41,347 nucleotides of DNA from Candidatus Berkelbacteria bacterium (GCA_026397135.1 JAPLVL010000020.1:17679-59025); one strand, 5' to 3'; positions 21,773-29,581 are shown, counted from the first letter of the stretch. Notes: generated by a model from the sequence alone, not told the origin. Translations and numbers: made by a program.

Positions 21773-23929
21773 ATGAATCGCGAAGAACTTGCAAAGGCAA
21801 TCGCCAAAAAGGCAAAAATCGGCACCAAGACAGCTGACCGTATTATCGGCGCTTTTGGCGAAGCAATCACCGAAGCTCTGAAAAAGAAAGACCGCGTCAT
21901 TTACTCAAACTTTGGAGCCTTCTATACAGTTCACTATCCATCCAAAGTAATTTTGCACCCCACCCTTGGCGAGAAAAAGAAAATGATTATGCCGCCAACC
22001 GATGTCGTCAAATGGATGCCATCAGGAAACATCAAAGAGCTAGTAAGCGGTACTGCCAAACTTGAGCACATTACCAGTTTTGGCTCAGCCAAACGTCTCT
22101 ACGAAAGCCAGGATCCCGAGACCAGAATCGCAAAATCACACGAAGTAGACGATCAACCCACTTTGAAAAAGTCAGCTCCAGAAGACGAGACTTATGATAT
22201 TCCGATCAAGGTTAAGTCCCCAAATTCCGTTCAGAACCATCAAAGTGTCTTTGGCGACGCAGAAGAAGTAAATCCGGATGAGGAAGTCGCTATTCCGATT
22301 CACCTGATGAGGAAGAAACCCTCCGATATTATTCCTATCCCTGATCTCGATGAAGAGCCTGATCACAATTCAGAAGACAACATTTCAGATGAAGAAGGCG
22401 ATCTCGTCGCTGTCTCCAAATCTACGCCTGCCTTTATTGATTTACAGAATTATATTATTCCACACCAAATCTTGGCCCTAATGCCTGAACTCTTCGCCAG
22501 ACATTTCAAGATTGTACCGATCGGCGGAGACGAACATGAACTAATCGTTGCAATGACAGACCCTGACGACAAGGAGACAATCGAGCTGGTCCGTCGTCTC
22601 ACAGGCAAGAAGATATCAGTTCACCTGACAGACGAAGTTGGCCTGCAATCCATCTATGAGCAATACCAAAGCCTCAACAATCGTGAACAGACAGTCTGGG
22701 AGCATGCCTTTGACAACGAAATGATCTCGAACAAGACAAGCAAAACCGCCCCGATAATCCGAATCGCCGCATCTCTCGTCAAAAACGCCATCCGCGATCA
22801 TGCAACCGAAATTCACGTCGAGCCGCAAGGTAGCGAGATTCAAATTAGATTTCGAATCGAAGGAATACTGAAGAAGAACTCTGCATTCCCCAAAGAGATA
22901 GGCTTGACCTTAGTCAAAGTACTGAAAGATCTCTCCGGACTCAAGGGCAACGCCGAAGGACTTCCCCAAGACGGACAACTTCGTTTCCGTCTTGGCAACG
23001 AGGAATTCGATTTTCTAACCCATTCGATTCCGACGGCAGAGGGCGAGAAATTGTATCTCAAGATGATCAGCAAACTCCCGAAGCTTTACTCTCTTGAGGA
23101 CCTCGGGCTAGAAGAGGCTGATTATCAACTCATCCAACAAAATTTACGCAAAACTACCGGCCTAGTGTTAATAATCGGCTCAAAAAATTCAGGCAAGACA
23201 AGCACGGTTTACTCCTTTTTGCGAAGTCTCTTGGCCAATGTCATCAACATCTCGACAATCGAAGACCCGATCGAGGCTAAAATTCCTGGAATCAACCAAA
23301 GTCAAGTCAATACTTCTATCGGTTTTGATTTGCGCTTAGGCCTCGACACAATAATTAAGCAGTCCCCCGACGTTTTGTATATCAGTAGCCTCACCGACAA
23401 GAAAATTGCAGAGCAGGCTCTTCTAGTCTCCCAAGACTGCCTAGTCATAACTACTTTGGAAGCTGCCACCGTACCCGAAGCACTAACCAAAATGATAAAT
23501 TGGGGAATCGATCCTCTACTTTTGGAAAGTTGCCTAAACCTAATCACTCTCGAACATCTAGTGCGCCGAAACTGTGAAAGCTGCAAGAAAGAAATGACCC
23601 CGAGCGATCTCGAGGTCAAATCAATTCGCGATGAAGTTGCCAAAATGTCCTCCCGAGACCAATCCTTTATTCACAAGATGAGACTCCATTTTTTCAAAAG
23701 CGAAGGCTGCTCCGAATGTGGAAAATCCGGATACCGCGGACGCTTTGCCGCCTTTGAGATAATCGAGCCTACTCATGAGTTTATCGAAATGGCCCTAAAC
23801 CATAAATCACCGGGACTTTTCTGCGATTATTATCGTACGCACAACCTCAAATCCTTGCGACAAGATGCACTACTCAAAGCTCTCACAGGCTATACTTCAC
23901 TTGCAGAAGTCTGGAAGATACCTGAATAG
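21773..23929 (+). CDS. HU/IHF-domain fused to PilB/GspE-type ATPase
   Basis: Fusion of 718 aa. Residues 1-92 are an HU/IHF-type DNA-binding domain (MNREELAKAIAKKAKIGTK, ITEALKKKDRVIYSNFGAF, ending VVKWMPSGNIKELV). An acidic linker follows (DEEPDHNSEDNISDEEGD). Residues about 220-305 match the MshEN/T2SSE N-terminal domain (PELFARHFKIVPIGG, LIVAMTDPDD). The type IV pilus assembly ATPase core follows: HATEIHVEP, Walker A GSKNSGKT (about 469), Asp box STIEDPIEAKIPGINQSQV and tetracysteine zinc site (CESC about 600, CSEC about 645). The Walker B region, normally GEIRD, reads SSLTD, and the His box, normally LHTN, reads LEAAT, so catalysis is doubtful. Own promoter and terminator; pilus-type neighbours. 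Confidence 0.88.
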   Translation: MNREELAKAIAKKAKIGTKTADRIIGAFGEAITEALKKKDRVIYSNFGAFYTVHYPSKVILHPTLGEKKKMIMPPTDVVKWMPSGNIKELVSGTAKLEHITSFGSAKRLYESQDPETRIAKSHEVDDQPTLKKSAPEDETYDIPIKVKSPNSVQNHQSVFGDAEEVNPDEEVAIPIHLMRKKPSDIIPIPDLDEEPDHNSEDNISDEEGDLVAVSKSTPAFIDLQNYIIPHQILALMPELFARHFKIVPIGGDEHELIVAMTDPDDKETIELVRRLTGKKISVHLTDEVGLQSIYEQYQSLNNREQTVWEHAFDNEMISNKTSKTAPIIRIAASLVKNAIRDHATEIHVEPQGSEIQIRFRIEGILKKNSAFPKEIGLTLVKVLKDLSGLKGNAEGLPQDGQLRFRLGNEEFDFLTHSIPTAEGEKLYLKMISKLPKLYSLEDLGLEEADYQLIQQNLRKTTGLVLIIGSKNSGKTSTVYSFLRSLLANVINISTIEDPIEAKIPGINQSQVNTSIGFDLRLGLDTIIKQSPDVLYISSLTDKKIAEQALLVSQDCLVITTLEAATVPEALTKMINWGIDPLLLESCLNLITLEHLVRRNCESCKKEMTPSDLEVKSIRDEVAKMSSRDQSFIHKMRLHFFKSEGCSECGKSGYRGRFAAFEIIEPTHEFIEMALNHKSPGLFCDYYRTHNLKSLRQDALLKALTGYTSLAEVWKIPE

Positions 23930-23960
23930 CAAAAAGCTCCGATTTTCGGAGCTTTTTGCT
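23928..23960. terminator. Bidirectional intrinsic terminator
   Basis: AGCAAAAAGCTCCGA-TTT-TCGGAGCTTTTTGCT, perfect. It serves the converging HU-PilB and receiver genes. Confidence 0.95.
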
Positions 23961-23972
23961 TATACTTTTGAA

Positions 23973-24371
23973 CTATTTCTTCACATGACTCAAGCTTAGA
24001 GATTTTTCGATCGCCTCGATCAGATTTACTGGAACAATTTCGCTTTTGACCAAATATTGATCTTGGTCACTCATCAAACTCTTCAGCTTATTGATTTCCT
24101 GAACGAGCGCTGTCAAGAGAATAATAGGGATACCTGATATTTCCTTGTCGCTATTCTCACGAACACGCTTCATGACATCGATTCCATTCATCTTGGGCAT
24201 CATAATATCCAAGATTATGATATCCGGTTTTTCTTTTTCTGCTTTTTCCAGTGCCTCTTCTCCGTCAAATGCATTTACAATCGAATAACCTTCAGCCCCA
24301 AGACGCTCTGCATACATTTCATGCAAGGTTATATCGTCGTCAACAACAAGCACCTTGGCCGATTTTGCCAT
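23973..24371 (-). CDS. Single-domain response regulator (CheY-like)
   Basis: A stand-alone receiver domain of 132 aa: acidic pocket VVDDD near the start, phospho-acceptor in IIILDIMMPKMNG (Asp about 52), switch Thr in ILLTA and the conserved Lys in YLVKSE. No output domain. The start is the ATG at 24371, with GAGGAGG upstream; the ORF-track start lies 11 codons earlier. Similar domains accompany type IV pili (PilG/PilH) and the neighbours are pilus-like, so a role in pilus control is plausible. No histidine kinase is in the window. Confidence 0.9.
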   Translation of the reverse strand: MAKSAKVLVVDDDITLHEMYAERLGAEGYSIVNAFDGEEALEKAEKEKPDIIILDIMMPKMNGIDVMKRVRENSDKEISGIPIILLTALVQEINKLKSLMSDQDQYLVKSEIVPVNLIEAIEKSLSLSHVKK

Positions 24372-24398
24372 ATTCCTCCTCAATTTAAAATACTCGTA

Positions 24399-24464
24399 GT
24401 TCAAGCTTCAGCTTGTTGGTTCTATTCGCATCTTGTCGCAAAGGATACAAACTAAAGTTTGAAC
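24399..24464. repeat. Two-hairpin element GTTCAAGCTT...AAGTTTGAAC
   Basis: 66 bp with inverted ends: GTTCAAGCTTCAGCTTG on the left and CAAACTAAAGTTTGAAC on the right, each itself a small hairpin. Architecture is like the TGTCAT family, but the sequence is different. Confidence 0.6.
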
Positions 24465-24490
24465 TCCGCTCTTGGGTGAAATCTTAATTG

Positions 24491-25522
24491 TTATTGTCCG
24501 GCATTGTAAATCACGAATTTATAAAGATCATACATTGTCCCACTCTTGCGGTCAATTTTTGCCTGCATCGTCCGAAGTGTGCCACCAAAATAGCCTGTCG
24601 AATTGATAGTGGTAAAAGGCCCCGGCACAACAGTTTGATTTGTCATATCACAAGCAGTATTCTGACATTTTGTTGAAATCAGCCCGAACTGGACATCATA
24701 ATAAATAGGCGTAATCTTTAGCGTTATTTCACTCCCAAGTGGAACTCCTAGAGGATACAGTCCAGTCAGAATCTGAGTCAAGGAAAAACTCCGGTTTGCA
24801 ATGCTTGCGTCGACAGTGCTGAAATTATCAGGATTTCCATCAGAATTGAAAACTACATTCTTCCGAGAAGACATCCCGCTCGAATCGATAGCTTCGACAA
24901 TGACTCTGGCATTGGCAGTTAAGTCAGCTGAATCAATCGCGGAATCATATTTGAAAAATGCACTTAAATCATTTGACACATTCACGAAAGTTGACGGCAA
25001 TCTCACCGTCAGAGTTTGGTCATGATCAATCTTGAGTATAGGTTTGTTCACGCCATAACTAGTGTCGAGGATATCTCCGATCAATAAATTCTCATCGCTA
25101 TTAATATCTTGCCCGTAAAACGGGGATTCGTCGATTCCATTGCCGAGATAACCCATCCGGAGATCGTAATATTGTTTCGAAGGATCACTAATCGTGCTTG
25201 TATTCTTGTTTATACCTTTAAAATCAATTATCGAGCTGCCGGTTATTTCAATTTCGCCCGCAAGATCGGCTCGAAAAACGGAGGAGTTGTCCTTCAGTTT
25301 CCAAGTATCGAAGGGCACCGACGAAAAATCGGAATATCGATAGCGCAAAAGCCCTTCCTCGATCCCAGATTCAGCCGCATAGTATGAGCCGACACCATTT
25401 TCATAGACCGAAGCGTTATTCGCCTCCAGAATTAAAATACGGCCAAAAGAAAAAGCGATCGTGCCGATTGCCGTCACCAACAAAATTGCGATAATTATTG
25501 CGGAGCCTCGCTCTCTCTTCAA
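24491..25522 (-). CDS. PilX-like minor pilin or pilus assembly protein
   Basis: 343 aa. A short basic leader (MKRERGS) precedes a hydrophobic helix (AIIIAILLVTAIGTIAFSFGRILIL) and then YYAAESGIEEGLLR, the PilX N-terminal signature (usually YYAAEAGIEEAL). The large C-terminal part is beta-rich and probably extracellular. The start is a TTG (25522) with GGAGGG upstream; no ATG is available before the helix. It lies near the PilB-like fusion and a CheY-like gene. Two nearby Cys (KCQNTAC) may form a disulfide. In type IV pilus systems such proteins prime or cap the fibre; the exact role is inferred. Confidence 0.75.
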   Translation of the reverse strand: MKRERGSAIIIAILLVTAIGTIAFSFGRILILEANNASVYENGVGSYYAAESGIEEGLLRYRYSDFSSVPFDTWKLKDNSSVFRADLAGEIEITGSSIIDFKGINKNTSTISDPSKQYYDLRMGYLGNGIDESPFYGQDINSDENLLIGDILDTSYGVNKPILKIDHDQTLTVRLPSTFVNVSNDLSAFFKYDSAIDSADLTANARVIVEAIDSSGMSSRKNVVFNSDGNPDNFSTVDASIANRSFSLTQILTGLYPLGVPLGSEITLKITPIYYDVQFGLISTKCQNTACDMTNQTVVPGPFTTINSTGYFGGTLRTMQAKIDRKSGTMYDLYKFVIYNAGQ

Positions 25523-25596
25523 AAACCCTCCACTTCAGAAATGAACTTATGACAATATTATAATGCATTTTTATCTTTTGCAAAACCCCTTGATAA

Positions 25597-25625
25597 TTGC
25601 TAATCTCCAGCTTTTTTGCTATTAT
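25597..25625 (+). promoter_or_regulatory. Promoter of tRNA-Glu
   Basis: TTGCTA, 17-bp spacer, TATTAT with TG before it (extended -10), 20 bp before the tRNA. Confidence 0.55.
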
Positions 25626-25644
25626 AGGCACTGGTTCTATGTTT

Positions 25645-25721
25645 GCCGCGTTCGTCTAGTGGTCCAGGACATCGCCCTCTCACGGCGGAGATCATGGGTT
25701 CGACTCCCATACGCGGTACCA
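25645..25721 (+). tRNA. tRNA-Glu (CTC)
   Basis: The cloverleaf is readable: acceptor GCCGCGT/ACGCGGT (first pair G-U), D-arm GTCTAGTGGTCCAGGAC, anticodon stem TCGCC/GGCGG with loop CTCTCAC (anticodon CTC, codon GAG), T-arm ATGGGTTCGACTCCCAT, discriminator A and encoded CCA. Confidence 0.95.
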
Positions 25722-25750
25722 AGAAACTTGCATGCAAGTTTCTTTTTTTT
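25722..25750 (+). terminator. Intrinsic terminator of tRNA-Glu
   Basis: AGAAACTTG-CATG-CAAGTTTCT followed by a run of T, directly after the tRNA CCA. Confidence 0.95.
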
Positions 25751-25751
25751 G

Positions 25752-25780
25752 TTGACAAATATTTAAATAATGCTTATAAT
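25752..25780 (+). promoter_or_regulatory. Perfect consensus promoter
   Basis: TTGACA, 17-bp spacer, TATAAT, directly behind the tRNA terminator. It drives the 183-aa gene. Confidence 0.9.
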
Positions 25781-25812
25781 AAGCTGTCCGTCTATGGAAA
25801 AGGAGGTGAAAA

Positions 25813-26364
25813 GTGAACTGGCTTCTGTATTTGGTCGGCAAAGAACTAGGTAAATTAGCCGACTGGTCAATTAAACATAGCAAGCAAGAACTGTCACTCG
25901 AAGAACCTAATAACACTACCCCGTTTTTTGCGCTAACCTGGACGAAGGACAGCAACAAGGAAAAAGCAAAAGCCCATATTGACGCGTATTATACTGCGCG
26001 AAGTATTGGAAATGCAAAACAGGAGACTCTCCACAAGATGGAAGTCTTCAGAATTTCATTCGAAGATTATTGCCACAGTGTCAATCTGGAATGCACGAGC
26101 TTATCCCTTCGACCATTCGGCTGGTGTGACACAGGTGTATACCAGGTAGATAATCGGCTAATCACAATGAACCCGCTTGTCGAAAGTAATGTTTGTCTAC
26201 CAAACGATGCACTGTGTGCCGTGCAAAAGATTCTCAACTCAAAGTATCGTGACTCGGTTGTCATCAAAATCCTACGGTCAAATCATGACGAGATCGGATT
26301 AATTGCAGAATTTTTGGGCACAAACTACCACATTTGGGGTTGGCCGATACAGTCAACCCAATAA
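25813..26364 (+). CDS. Hypothetical protein, 183 aa
   Basis: No family recognised. GTG start preceded by a full AGGAGGTGA Shine-Dalgarno sequence and a perfect promoter, so strong expression is expected. The N-terminus is a short amphipathic helix (WLLYLVGKELGKLADWSIKH), then a helical charged stretch (SNKEKAKAHIDAYYTAR) and a beta-rich C-terminal half (MEVFRISFEDY, SVVIKILRSNHDEIGLIAEFLG). Five Cys residues are scattered and do not form a metal motif. A terminator lies downstream. Probably cytoplasmic; function open. Confidence 0.75.
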   Translation: MNWLLYLVGKELGKLADWSIKHSKQELSLEEPNNTTPFFALTWTKDSNKEKAKAHIDAYYTARSIGNAKQETLHKMEVFRISFEDYCHSVNLECTSLSLRPFGWCDTGVYQVDNRLITMNPLVESNVCLPNDALCAVQKILNSKYRDSVVIKILRSNHDEIGLIAEFLGTNYHIWGWPIQSTQ

Positions 26365-26398
26365 AAGCCTATGAACAAAAACTGTAATCACTGCCCAC

Positions 26399-26436
26399 AC
26401 CTCCCAGCTCATAAATTGAGACGGGAGGTATTTTTT
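26399..26436. terminator. Intrinsic terminator
   Basis: ACCTCCC...GGGAGGT with an inner CTCA/TGAG pairing, followed by ATTTTTT. It ends the 183-aa gene and touches the stop of the converging DJ-1 gene. Confidence 0.85.
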
Positions 26437-26953
26437 ATTTTATAATCATTTCCACGATCTTCATTCCGAAAATATCAGCGGATGGTACACCGTCTGCCGT
26501 GACAATATTGCCATCGACAGTCACGCCTTCTTTCGTGTACACAATTCCACGAGAAATTAGTTCCTCTTTGGCCCCCGGCCAAATCGTCGCCTTCTTGCCG
26601 TCCAAGATACCTGAGCGTGCCAGGACAGCAACAGCCCAGCAAATCGCTGCCACAATTTTACCAGCTTTGAAAAAATCACGAGCGAGCGAAAGGGCCGATT
26701 CTTCCACCAAAATTTGTGGTGTTCCTGGACCGCCAACGAAAACAACCGCCTGATAATCCTCAGCATTGATCTGTGATAACTCGAAATCAACTTCGACACT
26801 TTGCCCGGACGCTCCATAGCACTCCCCAATCGTTGTCGAAGCGATCGTAACTCCAATCCCTTCGTCATCAAAAGCTTGTTTCGTCTGAAACAACTCCTCC
26901 TCACGAAAATTACTCGGCGCAATCACCATCAATACATTACTTTCCGATCCCAT
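26435..26953 (-). CDS. DJ-1/PfpI superfamily protein
   Basis: 172 aa with the class I glutamine amidotransferase-like fold. The Glu near the N-terminus (SNFREEELFQT), the loop VVFVGGPGTP and the nucleophile elbow AAICWAVAVLARSGILDGKKAT are in the expected order. The Cys nucleophile is kept, but the residue after it is Trp instead of the usual His or Gly, so activity may differ from PfpI peptidases or DJ-1 glyoxalase/deglycase members. The start is the ATG at 26953, with GGAGG upstream. It follows the GxxExxY gene by about 40 bases on the same strand. Confidence 0.88.
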   Translation of the reverse strand: MGSESNVLMVIAPSNFREEELFQTKQAFDDEGIGVTIASTTIGECYGASGQSVEVDFELSQINAEDYQAVVFVGGPGTPQILVEESALSLARDFFKAGKIVAAICWAVAVLARSGILDGKKATIWPGAKEELISRGIVYTKEGVTVDGNIVTADGVPSADIFGMKIVEMIIK

Positions 26954-26994
26954 AATTCCTCCAGCCAAGAATGGATAACTAATTTTACTAATCA

Positions 26995-27375
26995 CTAATA
27001 ATAATTTGGTATTCTTTTAATCTTAACACCATCTCTCGTGAAACGTACTATCAGGCCAAGCTTCAGCTGAGAAGTTTTTAAATATTCAAAGAGCTGATAA
27101 CAAGAATTTTTATATTCTCTGTCCCCGACCTTAACTTCAATAACAATTTTATCATCAACCAAAAAATCAAAAAACCTCTTGGCCAAAGTTTTTCCTTCAT
27201 TTTTTATCGGATAATAAACTTCCCGCTTGAACAAGTTGGTTTCTCTTTTTAAAAGTTCTTCAAAAGCATCAGCGTAAATTTTTTCACGATGCCCATAACC
27301 AATTTTGTTGTCTATCTCATATGCTAGTCCAACAAGCCTGTAGGACAGATCTTTGTAAAGTAATTCTCTATGCAT
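26995..27375 (-). CDS. GxxExxY family protein (PD-(D/E)XK-like)
   Basis: 126 aa. The name-giving motif reads GHREKIY. The nuclease-like core is visible as FFDFLVDDKIVIEVKVG (Asp, then E-x-K), typical of this widespread family of small PD-(D/E)XK-like proteins of unknown role. ATG start without a clear ribosome binding site, 13 bases after the HypC-HydE stop; translation may be coupled. Family assignment is good, biochemical activity unproven. Confidence 0.88.
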   Translation of the reverse strand: MHRELLYKDLSYRLVGLAYEIDNKIGYGHREKIYADAFEELLKRETNLFKREVYYPIKNEGKTLAKRFFDFLVDDKIVIEVKVGDREYKNSCYQLFEYLKTSQLKLGLIVRFTRDGVKIKRIPNYY

Positions 27376-27388
27376 TTATTATTCGTGA

Positions 27389-28753
27389 TTAGTTTAATTT
27401 GCGATCCATTTCTGGAACAACGCGGAGGCGTTGTTCTATCATTTCCCAGCTCTCTTCACCCTTAAACAAACCGTACTTTTGCCAGACTTTTTCTCGCTCA
27501 CGATATTTATCGTCGTAAATGGCGTAGGATTTGCAATATTTCTCCGGAGTCAAGTTGAACATCAGTGCGTTTGCTCCGGCAAGCAAACCGAGATGGCGAC
27601 CCTCCAGATCAAGTGTTTCAAGCGCAGTTGTAACCGGTATTTTAATCTCCGGCATCAAAAACCGGGCAATCGCAATATATTTCAAAGTCAATTCCAAAAG
27701 AGTTTCTCTCGTCATTCCCGACCCGATCGGGAATCCATCAGAAATATTGGATCCCCAGGTCATGGCTTCGCCTGCCCGAGGATGACAAGATAGCGGAGTA
27801 TTCTTTGCTAATAAAAAGGGCCCGGCCGAGAGCATCGGTGCCTTCAAACTTTTCATAAAAATCAGATCATCAGCAATACCTCCAATCGTTTGGCCAGGTA
27901 GTCCGAATAGGCTACCTGTCGCCACATAGTAGCCCGTTTTAATTAATTCCTGAATTAGCCTTTTTCGATCATCAAATTTATGACCTGGCCGCATCTTGGC
28001 ATACAATTTTTGGTTGGATATCTCAAAGCGAATTAGTGCACCAGTCGCTCCAGATTCATACGCTTCTTTGTAAAAATCAACACTTCTCTCACCAACCGAC
28101 AGAAATATGAAAACTCTCATTTTCTTTTTGATCTCTCTTACCAGCTGGATCAATTCTGAATCAGAATAATTCTCATCTTCTCCGCTTTGCAAAACGAGAA
28201 GTTTATAACCTTCGTTTTCGACAGCATTCCCGGCGACTTCGACGATCTCCTCAACGCCAAGCCGGTATCGATCAATCCCCTGGTTGTCCTTCCTAATCCC
28301 GCAATAGAGGCAATTGTTCTTGCAGTAATTTGAGAATTCAATAATTCCATGAATACAAACAAAATCTTTGATCCGCTCCTTGCGCAGAGTGTTCGCCTCG
28401 GCATAGAGAGTTTCGAGATTATTCTTGCCTTTCAGACTAAATAAATAAATTATCTCGTCCTTGGTTAAATTTGAATCACCACTTCTGACTTTGTAGATAA
28501 TTTTCTTGAATTTGAGAGAGAGGCGACTGACATCGACTGGGTTATATTTGTCTTCCAACAATGAAATAATTTCCTTGGCGTCTTCCTCCGATATGGCCTT
28601 CACTGCCCTGTTTGTGGCGTAAAGTATCCAATCCCCGGGTTTCACATCAAAAACAAGCGAGAGGTCAATCTGTGCCCTCTCGCGATGAGATATGACAGTT
28701 GCCACACCCTTACTATCTATACTTTCGATTTTTCCAGGAATTGTTAAACACAT
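27389..28753 (-). CDS. HypC-like chaperone domain fused to HydE-like radical SAM protein
   Basis: Residues 1-70 match HypC/HupF chaperones of [NiFe]-hydrogenase maturation: MCLTIPGKIESID start, then LSLVFDVKPGDWILYA and ISEEDAKEI. The N-terminal Cys that carries the Fe(CN)2CO unit is kept; the conserved His of the VH-x-G segment is not. Residues about 135-450 match HydE, the radical SAM maturase of [FeFe]-hydrogenase: FSNYCKNNCLYCGIRKDN (CxxxCxxC), LVLQSGEDENYSD, FLSVGERS, GSLFGLPGQT, PVTTALETLD. I use the second Met (28753), which gives the HypC-type Met-Cys end. Residues about 322-348 (CHPRAGEAMTWGSN...) are a palindromic element read in frame. No hydrogenase genes are in the window. Confidence 0.88.
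   Translation of the reverse strand: MCLTIPGKIESIDSKGVATVISHRERAQIDLSLVFDVKPGDWILYATNRAVKAISEEDAKEIISLLEDKYNPVDVSRLSLKFKKIIYKVRSGDSNLTKDEIIYLFSLKGKNNLETLYAEANTLRKERIKDFVCIHGIIEFSNYCKNNCLYCGIRKDNQGIDRYRLGVEEIVEVAGNAVENEGYKLLVLQSGEDENYSDSELIQLVREIKKKMRVFIFLSVGERSVDFYKEAYESGATGALIRFEISNQKLYAKMRPGHKFDDRKRLIQELIKTGYYVATGSLFGLPGQTIGGIADDLIFMKSLKAPMLSAGPFLLAKNTPLSCHPRAGEAMTWGSNISDGFPIGSGMTRETLLELTLKYIAIARFLMPEIKIPVTTALETLDLEGRHLGLLAGANALMFNLTPEKYCKSYAIYDDKYREREKVWQKYGLFKGEESWEMIEQRLRVVPEMDRKLN
27415..27436. repeat. Palindrome related to the 23-bp repeats
   Basis: GAACAACGC-GGAG-GCGTTGTTC forms a hairpin within the last codons of the HypC-HydE gene. Core and loop resemble the repeats at 1758-1780 and 1970-1992. 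Confidence 0.5.
27711..27787. repeat. Palindromic element in frame in the HydE-like domain
   Basis: Starts GTCATTCCCGACCCGATCGGGAATCCATC and ends GCCCGAGGATGACA. Outer ends GTCAT/ATGAC are inverted and the left half is a strong hairpin. The reading frame of the gene is unbroken. Confidence 0.85.
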
Positions 28754-28755
28754 AC

Positions 28756-28797
28756 ACAAAAGTTAAATGTTAAAAGTTAAATGTTAAAAATTAAAGA
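28756..28797. repeat. GTTAAAT tandem words
   Basis: aaaagttaaatgttaaaagttaaatgttaaaaattaaag lies directly upstream of the HypC-HydE start, where a ribosome binding site would be expected. Confidence 0.7.
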
Positions 28798-29379
28798 CTA
28801 GAGGTCAGGAGCAAAATTATAAATTGATTTATTTTTGAGATAATTCTCAAACTCGCCAATATTATGCACACCACCATTCAAAACAGCTTCATAGATCACA
28901 GTACTAGAGAAACGCCAGCCCTTGGCTTTCTTGTAATCTTTCAATGTCAAAATAAGGATTCGAGTTGCTTCATCAATTTTCATAAGCTGACTTGTAAACT
29001 TTTTGCCACTAGCTGAGTCTTCCACAATAAACCAGAGATCAATTTTCCAATTCCGGTCAACGCTCTGGAGACCAAGATAATAACCTCTCGGAAAATCTGG
29101 AAAGCGAACATCAGGATAATCTACAAAATTGTCCAGCTTAAACGAACGAAAATAATTCTGTTCGATTAGCTTCCCCATTATTTCGAATATATCCGACTTC
29201 TTCAGATCTTTAACAAAAATATGGATGTCAATATCTTTGGCCACCATCAGATCGTAACTATAGCTGCCAGTAATTTCGACTCTGCCATATTGCCGGAGCA
29301 ATTCCAAAAGTGCTGAATCGTCCAGCATCTTCTCCGCTTCTCTCTTCAGTTCTCCGCTTTGTTCAATAAATTTGTGCAT
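28798..29379 (-). CDS. Nucleotidyltransferase-fold protein
   Basis: 193 aa with the polymerase-beta-type nucleotidyltransferase signature: GSYSYDLMVAKDIDIHIF (GS followed by D-x-D), and a third acidic residue in WKIDLWFI. N- and C-terminal helices (IEQSGELKREAEKML; GEFENYLKN) flank it. Substrate is not evident; the family includes nucleotidyltransferases of toxin-antitoxin and antibiotic-modifying type as well as orphans. ATG start; no clear ribosome binding site. It is upstream of the HypC-HydE gene on the same strand. Confidence 0.8.
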   Translation of the reverse strand: MHKFIEQSGELKREAEKMLDDSALLELLRQYGRVEITGSYSYDLMVAKDIDIHIFVKDLKKSDIFEIMGKLIEQNYFRSFKLDNFVDYPDVRFPDFPRGYYLGLQSVDRNWKIDLWFIVEDSASGKKFTSQLMKIDEATRILILTLKDYKKAKGWRFSSTVIYEAVLNGGVHNIGEFENYLKNKSIYNFAPDL

Positions 29380-29431
29380 AGAAAACGATTAATTATAAAA
29401 TCAAACCAATTGTACCCTGATTTAACTTATG

Positions 29432-29464
29432 AAAAAAGCCCAACTCAAAAGTTTGGCTTTTTTC
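29432..29464 (-). terminator. Intrinsic terminator of tRNA-Gln
   Basis: AAAAGCCAAACTTTTGAGTTGGGCTTTT (one mismatch) with a T-run on the minus strand, just after the tRNA CCA. Confidence 0.85.
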
Positions 29465-29465
29465 T

Positions 29466-29539
29466 TGGTTCCGAGACTAGGATTCGAACCTAGGTAAGCA
29501 GATCCAGAATCTGCTGTCCTGCCACTAGACGATCTCGGA
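29466..29539 (-). tRNA. tRNA-Gln (CTG)
   Basis: On the minus strand: acceptor TCCGAGA/TCTCGGA, D-arm GTCTAGTGGCAGGAC, anticodon stem GCAGA/TCTGC with loop TTCTGGA (anticodon CTG, codon CAG), T-arm CTAGGTTCGAATCCTAG, discriminator A and encoded CCA. Confidence 0.95.
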
Positions 29540-29552
29540 ATAACCTTTTGAG

Positions 29553-29581
29553 AGTATAGCATTTCCGATTCAATTTCTCAA
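29553..29581 (-). promoter_or_regulatory. Promoter of tRNA-Gln
   Basis: On the minus strand TTGAGA, 17-bp spacer, TATACT. Confidence 0.7.
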
